DNA from: Adiantum capillus-veneris
Taxonomy: Eukaryota; Streptophyta; Polypodiopsida; Polypodiales; Pteridaceae
Assembly (NCBI GenBank): GCA_014529385.2
Contig: CM043942.1
Location: 108,701,141 to 108,765,140, forward strand
Reading direction: 5' to 3'
DNA length: 64,000 nucleotides
Each line of letters starts with the position of its first letter. Position 1 is the first letter of the stretch. Made by a program: the position numbers and the translations under genes. Shown here one piece after another: positions 41,217 through 50,637 of the stretch. A model generated the notes under the pieces. It was not told where the DNA came from. It saw only the letters and a program-made list of their open reading frames with translations, and did no database searches.

Positions 41217-43437
41217 TGGTGCAGCCAAAGTTGGTCCGAGCTTGGAGATGGTCTATACCAGGTAGAGGCATCATGTGAGTGCAATGCAGAAGGCTAGGAC
41301 AGGTACCAAGGCCCTAGGAAACCCAAGGATAGCGGAAGTGTATGCTAGATGTGGTTTTTTAGGCCAAAGGTGTGCTGCAAAGAGCCAAGCAGGTTGGTGG
41401 CCTACAGTGTCCGAGATGTGGGTTTTATGTGCGAGAATGTAGAGTTCAGCATGCTCTAGAAGCTGGTCCAGATGGCTCGTCAAATGGAGCCCTGGTGCTC
41501 AAGATATTACAGTTTCAAGAAAGAGTATGTAGCAGATCCCCGACGAGCAGGGCAGCAGGGGACAGGTGGCCCGGGCTGATGTCAGTGTATATGTGTGTAG
41601 TGCTCAAGTTGTGGAGCATGCATGTCTTTTCGGATTGCGAATCGGAGCTCTGGATAGCAAGATATGGCCAGTTGAAGATTTTTCGGGGGCGGGTCTGAGC
41701 GCACTTGACCGCACTAGAAAAGGTGCCATCTGGCGTCTTTTGAGCCTCGCCAAAGTTTTCGGTGATAGCATGTACCATGTGAAGCTAGCACCAATCGGGA
41801 CGACATGTCAATCGGATGCTTAGTCGGCAAGTTATGGCAAGACAAAGTTGGGAGCATTTGGTGACAGTGAGCTTGTAGATTATTTTGATTGGTTTTGACG
41901 ACTTGGGTTTGCGGCCTCAGAAGGCTCAAGAAGGGGCGAAGGGGGAGTGGATTGAAGTCTATTATAGCAGTTTTCAGCGGGTTTCCCTGACTCAGGCATA
42001 AGGTCACTGGGCAAGGAGGAGCAAAGCTCTAAAGCCAAGGGGAGGGGTAATTTCCACTTCCAAGGGTTTTGCAAAGATGTTTTTTTTGGTTTAGAAGGCT
42101 GGGCCTCGTGGTGGTGCCACGTGTCCACTGAATGGACCCACATGCGCACTGGCAGGCTTGGATTATGGTCTATATGACGTAGGCCATCAGCCTCCATTGT
42201 TACACAAGAGGGGGCATAGGAGCTCCGTGAGAGATGGCCATGGCGTGCGCGCTGGTGGCCCTGCGCAGGCGGAGGTTAGGCGATTTTGGTAGTGGCCGGT
42301 GGCGCAGTGGCATGCACGCCCGTGCGGCAGCGGAGTACTGGCGATGATGTGGCGCTTGCCCGACAGGGGCAGTTCCCACGGCCCAATGGCCCCGAAATTT
42401 TTAAAGGAGGAGAGGGGCAATAGCGACATCGCTATTGCCTCCCCCCCTCAAGTAAGAGATGAGTCCCGCAGCAGAGAGGGAGGGCGAGAAACTCGGAGGA
42501 AACCAAAGCGGGCAAAGCCAAGCAGGGCCAAGTGGCCGGGCAAAGGGGAAGACCAAAGAAGCCGGGCAAATCAAAGGGTGTAAAGCCAAACCAAGTGCAA
42601 GGCCAAAAGAGGAAAAAGGTGGTAAGGAGGAGCCCGATGGGTAGAGGGAAAGAGTCAAAGTCAAAAAAAAGAGCAGTATAAGGCTAAACCAAAAGAGGGT
42701 AAAAGGTGAAAAATAAAAAATAAAAAAATGAAGAGCCTAGGGGGCAATAGCGACATCGCTAATGCCCCCCCTCCCAAGTGCAAAGAGTGAAGAAGAGAGA
42801 GATAGAGAAAAGCGGTGCCCTCCTTCCCAAAAGATACCAATTCAAGGTGCCAGGTGGACCTATTAAATTGTAAATTCCCAAATTAAAGTCCCCCCCTATA
42901 AAAGTCAAAAATGAATCAAATTTGGGGCTTTTTTCTTGGCCTCTGGAGGTGCCGTTTGAAGCCTGCAAAGTGGAGTTCTCTAGCAAGCTAGCCCCTTCGT
43001 AACTTTTGCTTGAAAATGGCCATGGTAATGGCATTGCAAGCGGGTGTGTGTGTTTTTTGAAGTGCAATCAAGCCACAGTTGTGTCCCGTGTCGTTGTTTC
43101 CCCTTCCCCCCTTCTCTTTCTCCTGCTTTCATGTCCCTCCTCAGTGCCGGTTGTGTGAAAGTGTGTGCCCCCCCGGATCGATGGTGTTTTGAGTGAGAGA
43201 GTGAGATTGAGTGGTTGTGTGCGTGTGTAAGGGTGGGGAGAGGCAGTGGTAGTAGGTGTATCGTGTGTGGTGATTGGTAGAGTGTGTGAGCAGTGGCAAT
43301 TGAGCAGGCGGTGGTCTGCTATTGTTAAGTGTTTCTTTGAAGGTGTTTTTTGAGAGGATAGGGGTGCTATGAATACCCTGAGCTATAGAGAGGCCCTTGT
43401 GTTTGTGTTGGGCATGATCCCTCATTCCCCCTCTCCA
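41217..43437 (+). mobile_element. 3' LTR of the gag-only element (2,221 bp)
   Basis: Same termini as the left LTR and collinear with it, with scattered substitutions. It retains about 115 bp missing from the left copy; this part contains a CPRCGFYVREC segment that reads like a zinc-binding fragment. TATA lies at 42897-42904. Confidence 0.85.
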
Positions 43438-43560
43438 ACGTCGATATAGGCGTCGATATAGGTGTGGAAATGGGCGTCGCTATACGCGTGGAAAGGCTTT
43501 ATTTGCGACGCTGATATCGACGCAGCCACCCACGGTTATATGGACGCTCATTGCGATGCT
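43438..43560. repeat. Right arm of the split foldback sequence
   Basis: Repeats of GTCGATATA/GGCGTCG and GCGTGGAAAGGC, then GATATCGACGC. Complementary in layout to 36938-37001. Confidence 0.5.
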
Positions 43561-43612
43561 AAAAAATTTCGGAGAAAAAAGGGAAACCCGCGCGCGTAGG
43601 TATTATGTCACT

Positions 43613-43626
43613 CTCCCCCCCCCCCC

Positions 43627-43696
<70 letters not shown>

Positions 43697-43759
43697 TACA
43701 CACACACACACACCGCTCTCTCTCTCTCTCTCTCTCTCTTTATATCATGTGTGTGTGTA

Positions 43760-43794
<35 letters not shown>

Positions 43795-43924
43795 GGGGTG
43801 TGTGTGTGTAGGAAGTGTGAGTGAGGAGAGAGAGAGAGAGAGAGAGAGGAGCGGTGTTGTATGTGTTGTAGGAAAGAAAGAAGAGAGAGAGGAAGAGAGA
43901 GTGAGAGAGGGAGAGATCGGAGAG

Positions 43925-43957
<33 letters not shown>

Positions 43958-44008
43958 TAGTGTGTGTGTGTGTGTGTGTTGTAGGAAAGAGAGAGACAGA
44001 GAGAGAAA

Positions 44009-44041
<33 letters not shown>

Positions 44042-44060
44042 GTAATCAATGAGGAGAGAG

Positions 44061-44097
<37 letters not shown>
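43613..44097. repeat. Dense microsatellite cluster (C run, CT, CA, GA, GT)
   Basis: A run of about 24 C is followed by a (CT)n of over 50 bp, then alternating (CA)n, (CT)n, (GT)n and (GA)n blocks. The CT/CA blocks on the left are answered by GA/GT blocks on the right, so parts are mutually complementary. Open frames across it are artefacts of the repeats. Confidence 0.9.
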
Positions 44098-44100
<3 letters not shown>

Positions 44101-44604
44101 AATGTATGCGCGTAGGAATATAAAATTAAAGAAAGAAAAATATAAAGAGAGAAATGAAATGAAATGTTTTATTAACAGTCTTCGAAAGGCCAAGTGACCT
44201 ATGAGACAAGAAAGTTACAAGTGGTGGATCTGCTACAAAGTCAGAGTTAAAAAGATGACAAAATGACAAAAATAAAATATTATGGAATCCTAAACTACTG
44301 GGTGGGACTAAACGGCTAAAACAGCTAGCTGGGATAGGTAGATCATAGGAGATCCAGCTGTCGTTGGCGGATTCATCAATCTCCTCCATGGTCAGTAGTC
44401 TGACCCGGGCGTTGTGCATGTCGAGGCAAAGTGACCTGGATCATCTAATGCAGGCCTATGGGACTTCATTTGACCAGCTCCAAAATACATTCGAAGCTCA
44501 ACTCTCACCTTTACACATGAAAGTCCTCTAGGGAGCAACAACAGCGCCGTCGTTTGCTTTAGAGACAAGCTTCCCTCCTCAAAAAAGGTTGGGCGGGGGG
44601 GGTA
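44098..44604. other. Unassigned stretch after the microsatellites
   Basis: No recognised gene. A plus-strand frame at about 44418-44520 (SDLDHLMQAYGTSFDQLQNT) reads like a helical coding remnant, and stops soon after. Confidence 0.3.
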
Positions 44605-45530
44605 TATAACAAGCCGTAGGTCAAACGGATAGTAGAAACGCCCAAAATAAAGCCGTTTTTGAAGTCCGGTTGGGTCTTTTTTCTACGGAAAAAACGCAAA
44701 TCGGACTTCATAAACGGCTTTCTACGTCGTAGGTCAAATCCGGTTGCGTTTTTTTTCTATGAAAAAAATGCAAACAGGACTTCGGAAATGGCTTCTATGC
44801 CTACCAAAACCATCCGTAGTCCATTAGGTTAGTCTTAAGGCAATGTCAAGAGCGTTTGTTTGTATGGCAAGCCGTTAGTTCAAACAGACAGAAAGAAACG
44901 TCATGCGTTTTTCTACGAAAAAACGCGGACGGACTTCGGAAACTAATTCTACGCCTACCGAAACCATCCGTAGTCCATTAAGTAGTCTTAAGGCAATGTC
45001 AAGACCGTGTATGGAAAGCCGTAGGTTAAACGGACAGAAGAAACTTCAAATACACAAGCCGTAGGTCAAATCCGGTTGCGTTTTTCTACGAAAAAACACA
45101 AACAGACTTCGGAAATGGCTTCTATGCCTACCGAAACCATCCGTAGACGATTAGGTAGTCTTTAGGAAATGTCAAGAGTGCATATGGCAAGCCGTAGGTC
45201 AAACGGATAGAAGAAACGCCAAATACACAAGCCATAGGTCAAATCCGGTTGCGTTTTCCTACGAAAAAACGCAAACGGACTATGGAAATAGCTTCTATGC
45301 CTACCGAAACCATCCGTAGTTCATTTAGTAGTCTTAAAGCAATGTCAAGAGCGTGTGTGGCAAGCCGTAGGTCAATGGGTTTGAATTAACGCCAAATACA
45401 CAAGTCGTAAGTCAAATCCGATTGCGTTTTTCTACGAAAAAACGCAAAGGGATTTCGAAAATGGCTTCTATGCCTACTGAAACCATCCGTAGTCCATTAG
45501 GTAGTCTTAAATCAATGTCAAGAGTGCGTA
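44605..45530. repeat. 173-bp satellite array, about five units
   Basis: The landmark TTCT(A)TGCCTACCGAAACCATCCG recurs at 44793, 44947, 45120, 45293 and 45466, giving spacings 154, 173, 173, 173. Each unit also has a hairpin (GCGTTTTT, CTACG, AAAAAACGC) and the phrase CAAGCCGTAGGTCAAA. The left units are more degenerate. No coding capacity. Confidence 0.9.
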
Positions 45531-45532
45531 TG

Positions 45533-45630
45533 GCACACCTCTCAACATGCACACCTCTCGACACACCTCTTGGCACACCTCAGACACACCTCTCGACACA
45601 CCTCTTGACACACCTCGGACACCTTGGGGG
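45533..45630. repeat. CACACCTCTCGACA minisatellite
   Basis: Six to eight imperfect 12-15-bp units (CACACCTCTCGA, CACACCTCTTGG, CACACCTCAGA) immediately after the satellite array. Confidence 0.8.
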
Positions 45631-45649
45631 GCACACGATCCTAGTGCCT

Positions 45650-46223
45650 CCAAGATCTATACTGTACGGCCAGATGGTTCTGTTGACATGGATAGAGTCG
45701 GGACTGAAATGAGACAGTAGATTTGCCAGCTCACGGAGCTACAGTTTTTGACCAGCATTCTGACGTCTTGGGATCAGCAAGAAAAGGACAAAGTCACTTA
45801 CATAGTGGAGACCATCCTGAGAGAGTATCAGCCTACTCGGGGTTCTGACGTTGTTCCGAGGAGGTGGATCAAGGGTGTTGCATGGGACACTGTGAAACAT
45901 CAACGAGATGTAGCTCGGAAGGTTGGACCAGCATTCTGACGTCTTGGGATCAGCAAGAAAAGGACAAAGTCACTTACATAGTGGAGACCATCCTGAGAGA
46001 GTATCAGCCTACTCGGGGTTCTGACGTTGTTCCGAGGAGGTGGATCAAGGGTGTTGCATGGGACACTGTGAAACATCAACGAGATGTAGCTCGGAAGGCT
46101 TTCAGAACTAGCTCGCCGAAGCCTTTGGGCATCCCACACGAGACGTGGCTGCAGATCAAGGAGGATGAGTGGACAGCGGCCATGCGGTTCAGACAGCAGG
46201 GTGAGGCCACGCAGATACGATAG
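45650..46223 (+). pseudogene. Unrecognised coding fragment with internal duplication
   Basis: Readable as YTVRPDGSVDMDRVGTEM, then SWDQQEKDKVTYIVETILRE, PTRGSDVVPRRWIKGVAWDT, KAFRTSSPKPLGIPHETWLQ and IKEDEWTAAMRFRQQG. A 176-bp duplication shifts the frame, so the protein is broken. The style (short basic domain, ETWLQIKEDEW) recalls accessory proteins of plant CACTA-type transposons, but this is a weak impression and I do not assign it. Confidence 0.3.
45751..46098. repeat. 176-bp tandem duplication of a coding fragment
   Basis: 45751-45922 is repeated at 45927-46098. 176 is not a multiple of three, so the second copy is in another phase. Confidence 0.95.
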
Positions 46224-46606
46224 ACGGCCGAGGGGACATCTCATCTTGGCAACGGAGGCTTCGACACCTTTTGCTATGAGTTTGTGAGTTTCTAATCCAA
46301 TCTTAACTATGGCGTTTCTTAAAACGCGATGAATCATGTATTCTTATTACTCTGATTTTTGTATAAACGCAGAATCTTGCGATGCATCGAGCCCCGACAT
46401 GTCAGGAGGAGTCAGATGGATATCGCAGAGGTATCTATGAAGTATTGAATGATCTTGATGCTTCAGGAGAGCCCGTAGACTAGGCGGCCTTACAGTCTCG
46501 CTGATCGCTTGAGGTGAGACGTTAATATGTGTGAGTTGATTTAATTAAGTAAGTATATGTGAAGTAAATATCAATACTAATTTGTGAGTTGTCCTATGTG
46601 CAAGTT
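46224..46606. other. Unassigned stretch before element F
   Basis: I see no gene, repeat or clear regulatory site here. Confidence 0.4.
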
Positions 46607-47464
46607 TGTGACGCCTAGTCATCAGTGACCGATTTCATATATATGCTTAATATGAAGACACAGACATGCTTCTGTGTCTCCTTTTTGTATAGACATATAA
46701 ATAAGGTTAGATTATTGTTTCAATACAGTATTGTTTCCTACCCTCATGGTAATCAAAGTGAGTTTTTGAGCGCCTGATCAAAGTGAGTTTTTTGAGCGCC
46801 GTGACTGTGTCTGAGAGAGAGTGAGACAGAGAGAGAGAGTCTTATCTACTTGCTACGCGAGCTACGGAGCCGCCATTGGAGAAGCGACACCGCCATTGTG
46901 TTAGCAACGGCGAGAGCTACGCACTGATACCAAGAGTGCGCGCTATCGGCTTCTATGTGTGGTAAGTTCCTACGAGCTTCGGTGTGAGTTTTCTTCCAAC
47001 TCGTGTGTCGAAATAGAGCGTGCAGCATATCTATAGAACCACAACGAGTAGAGCTACACATTAGTACCATCGGGGTCAAGTTTCGGTCACCTGTATTTTT
47101 CGGCCTGTCTTCATACGCGTTTACCGCACGGAGTGGTTATAGGTTGATTTTGCAGTTCAAGTCTTTAGGGTGTTGTTCTTACCTAGTGTATAGACTTCCC
47201 CTTGAGTTTGAGATCGATTCAATGATTCTAGATCCTGTTTCGTATAGCATTCGTTCGTAGTACGGATTTCAGTCACTTGCGTATTTTAGAACTTAGATTT
47301 GATTTCCTTAGTAGTGATTGTCATTAGAAGGTCGAGTAGGTGATTTGACACCCACCTAGTTGTTTCCATGCGCCTGCGGGTCAAGCTCCGTCCTCGTCTG
47401 ACAAATTCTGTTGTTGGTTGAGTTCTCGCTATTTAGCTTCCGCTAGCGCGTAACCGCCTTAACA
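46607..47464 (+). mobile_element. 5' LTR of element F (about 858 bp)
   Basis: The right edge (CCTTAACA, two bases before the primer site) is firm. The left edge at TGTGACGCC is inferred from the TG start and the TATA box about 90 bp downstream. Contains a short GA-rich run (46810-46840). Confidence 0.5.
46696..46703 (+). promoter_or_regulatory. TATA box of the element F LTR
   Basis: TATAAATA in plus orientation, preceded by a short inverted repeat (AGACACAGA / TCTGTGTCT, 46653-46677). Confidence 0.6.
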
Positions 47465-47466
47465 TT

Positions 47467-47484
47467 TGGCGCCGCTGCCGGGGA
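47467..47484 (+). promoter_or_regulatory. Primer-binding site of element F (Asp-tRNA-like)
   Basis: TGGCGCCGCTGCCGGGGA, one base from the complement of the plant tRNA-Asp 3' end as known from Athila/Tat elements. Confidence 0.8.
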
Positions 47485-48988
47485 CGAGAGCCCTAAGTAG
47501 GTGACCTTAGACTAATCCTACGAGGTGAGTCGTATAAACTACTTTGTATACTTTAGTTAGAAAAGATCTAGGAGTGGTGGACTCCGAAGATCTCGAGAGA
47601 TACTAGGAAGTGGGGTATTCCTGGGTCTTCCGTGTTGACAGTATTTTTAGTTTAGCTTAGATTTGTTTGTTGTTTTGTTGGTGTTGAGTAGTTGTTGATA
47701 GAAGAAGAATTTGCTAGTCCGTGAGTGGCAGTGGATCTCTTTAAAATCACAATTACCAAACCCATTTTATGATTAGGAATAGCTTAGGTAGGACTTCATT
47801 TGATCCTGATCTAGAGCTAGTAATCATTGGAGTATTTGCTTGATATGGTTGATTGCATGTTAGATCACTAAACCGTCGAATTAGTAGTGAAACTTGCAAT
47901 AAACAAAAGTCAGAGAATTTTTTGTGTATCTGTGAGTTGCTGAGCACTTGAGAAAGCTTTAGGAAGGATTCTGTGCCAAAAAACTGGAAATCTGCAACTT
48001 TAGACATCATACGCGTATGATGTCTAAATGACCAAACAGAGACCAAAACAGAAATTTTGACTTTACCAGAGTGTTCAAAAGGGGGGTTATACCCTAATTT
48101 CAACTTAAAACAAGAGCATTAACACTCAAAGAAACCCAAAAAGACAAGTCGGAGTCCAAGAAACGCAAAGAATAGGAAATTTTGGATTCAGATCTTGTTT
48201 TTACATTCAAACCTGACAAAAACACTTGAAACTCAATTATAAACATTGGAGAAGGCTTAAAACCAAGAATAGTCAAAATCTGGGGAAAAAAGACATCATA
48301 CGCGTATAATGTCTTTTGGCACATCCACTGCTTATTTTTGATATCTGACCTGACAAGATTGTTACAAGCACTGTAGGAAGCATAAATATCAAGTTTTGAC
48401 CCAAATTGATGAAAAAGACATCATACGCGTATGATGTCTTTGACCTAATTTTGGACATATTTTGATACTTTGCCAACACAGATCCATTGTAATAGCTGTC
48501 TAGAGGTTATATTTCAAGTTTCATCCCATTTGGATCACAATTGACCCAAAACAAGTCAAAAGCGGAAAATTGCCAAGAAAAGCCTAAATTAGCCATAACT
48601 TGCTCAAACAGAGTTCAAACTGAATTTTGTGAGTGGAAAGAGCATAAGGGGGCTACTGAGAGTGAGCATAACCAAAATAGTCTAAATCTGTGAAAAAAGA
48701 CATCATAACGCGTATAATGTCTTTTTCAGCATAACTGCAACAAAATTCTCACTTGATGAAACAGAAGTTGTCCAACTGACAAGATTAAACAATTGACCAA
48801 GTATCAATCAGTTTGGATCAATTCTGACCACAAAAACTTGGGAAAACAAATTGGCGAGATGGAGAAGTTAAAGTCCTTTAGGGGAATTGATGAATTTGAG
48901 ATCGGGCAGGAATCTCCAGAATAACCAACCAAAACAAGGGGAACAAGCAAGTGTCATATCAACCGAGGGAAGTGTAAACCAAAGTTAG
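47485..48988 (+). other. Leader of element F before gag
   Basis: 1.5 kb without a supported protein. A splice-donor-like AG/GTGAGT lies at 47523-47530. From 47999 to 48722 it contains four copies of the 24-bp palindrome. In other retroelements this interval holds dimerisation and packaging signals; that role here is inference. Confidence 0.55.
47999..48722. repeat. Palindrome cluster 1 (four copies) in element F leader
   Basis: The core CATCATACGCGTATGATG flanked by AGA and TCT gives a perfect 24-bp palindrome at 48002-48025 (30 bp with flanks, 47999-48028) and at 48416-48439 (28 bp, 48414-48441). One-mismatch or one-insertion copies are at 48291-48314 and 48698-48722. Spacings are 289, 125 and 282. 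Confidence 0.95.
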
Positions 48989-49102
48989 GTGCAACCATTA
49001 GAGCCGATCTTTGAAGGAAGTGTTTTTGATACTTCTTCGGAGAGATCTTACGAGATTTTCACCGAACACTTGGAACACTTGAACCTGAACAACAGAGAAA
49101 AT

Positions 49103-49867
49103 ATGGCAGCAGGATCATCAAACCCTTCCGCCACAATGAAGCTATTGTTCATAAAATACCAGTACGACAATGAGCAAGGTGCCAAGATCTACAAGGATGG
49201 AATGGACCGCTATTGTGTGAAGATAGAAGATAGACCTAGTGAGTTCAAGGACTTAGTGCCTGTGAGCTATAGCGGAGATAGATATTTAGATGACGAGGGT
49301 ACCATGTACTTGGTAGTCCTAAACCCTAACATTGTGGACAAGTGGGGATTGATGGGCACCAAAGCCAAAGTAGATGAAGAACTCGAGGAGAAGGCACCAA
49401 TAATGAACTTCCCTGATGCGAGGTTAAGAAGAGAGAATGAAACTACAAGGATCAACACTGATAACATCTATGTGGGGCTATACAAATATAATAATGGGGA
49501 GCAGGATCTCTATTATAGATGTGAAGAACCCTACACTGGAGAGTTGACAGACCGAAAAAGACTTTATGTCTTTACCTACACAGAGGGATCGGAAGTGAAA
49601 ATTGCCGCTTACGACAAGTATGGGAGGCAATACTCAACAATGGGCAAGAAAGAATTAGAAGGATATACATACTTTGGGGGACCACTACATCAGTATTATG
49701 TTACTTCTAGCTCACAAAGACCAGCACCAACAAATGGAGGGCAAAACCCAATGACAACAGGAGGACAAAGAACTCAGTTGCTGACTCTTTCAGTCAACCT
49801 CGTACTCAAAGCTTGGACCAATGGGATCATTACATTCCAGAGAGTCAATGGATACGAATCGAGGTAG
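49103..49867 (+). pseudogene. Element F gag N-terminal part
   Basis: 255 residues from ATG 49103 (MAAGSSNPSATMKLLF); the frame is open upstream to 48989 (EPIFEGSVFDTSSERSYEIF). The body has many charged and Tyr residues (YQYDNEQGAKIYKDG, DNIYVGLYKYNNGEQDLYY, YGRQYSTMGKKELEGYTYFG) and is not a standard capsid motif. Near 49785 the phase changes, and the last residues are out of frame. I do not recognise the domain. It precedes the capsid-like part, so it may be a matrix-like or separate N-terminal module. Confidence 0.45.
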
Positions 49868-50637
49868 TGCAGTTCCAATCCCACATATACCACTCCAGGT
49901 CCAAGGTTCGAAGCGGAACCATCACATTTACCTCCTAGTAGTAGATTCAGGGCAGGGGAACCGACAAGGGTAACCCATGAAGTCCATGATGCTAGAGAAG
50001 GCTTTAGCCGGGACACAGGAGCAATGAGATTGGTAGCAGACCATAGACGTATGAGACCATCTCAAGTAGCCAAGTGTATGCCAAAGAAGTATGGTGGTTC
50101 AGGAGATCCGTATGCACATGTGTCACTCTTTAAGCAAGTCTTAAGAGCTGAGCAGATAACAGATTTCCATACACAATACGAGGGATTTGGTCTTACTCTA
50201 GAAGGTACGGCATTGACATGGTTTCAACCTGAACATAGGGGGATTCCATGACATTGACCATTTGCTAAGAGAGTTTGCTGAGGAATTCTCAAAATGAGGG
50301 ATTAAGCACAATACGGTCTCACAAATATATGCTTTTAAACAGAGAGAACACGAAAAAGTGAAGGAAGCTTCACTTCGCTTCAAACAATACATTGAGAGAT
50401 GTCCAGTACGTGAACGACCACAAGATGACAGACTATCTGTTCTCTTTATTGAGGGACTGAGGAACGACACTCTCAAGAAGGACTTGCACTTGAAAGCTTG
50501 TACAAATTTCGAGCAAGTGACGAGAGAAGCATTGTACTTAGTGGATAACTGTACGGTTTATGGAGAGGTGTCAGCGGATACAGATTTTGCATCCAGTAGC
50601 TCTTCCTCTGTAGCAAGCGAGACTACCACTAAAAAGA
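49868..50637 (+). pseudogene. Element F gag capsid-like part
   Basis: Open pieces in different phases: MRLVADHRRMRPSQVAKCMP, KYGGSGDPYAHVSLFKQVLR and GLTLEGTALTWFQ (50024-50240) are capsid core; LREFAEEFSK then a TGA near 50296; ASLRFKQYIERCPVRERPQD and LRNDTLKKDLHLKACTNFEQ (50358-50600) complete it. Frameshifts lie near 50240 and 50635. Confidence 0.75.

Larger units (their letters stand above)
37006..43437 (+). mobile_element. Gag-only LTR retrotransposon (TR-GAG type)
   Basis: Two long LTRs (37006-39104 and 41217-43437) flank a 2.1-kb interior with primer site, one gag-like ORF and polypurine tract. No protease, RT or integrase is present. The element must be mobilised by proteins of another element. 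Its primer site matches that of element A at 17 of 18 positions, and its capsid motif resembles A's gag, so an A-like element is a candidate helper (inference). Confidence 0.85.

Noticed and set aside
43556-44193. Frames rich in SLSLS and HTHTH on both strands
   Set aside because: Pure translation of microsatellites.
44126-44419. 97-codon minus-strand frame as a gene
   Set aside because: Begins in unassigned sequence and ends in a Phe-rich microsatellite edge; no recognisable domain.
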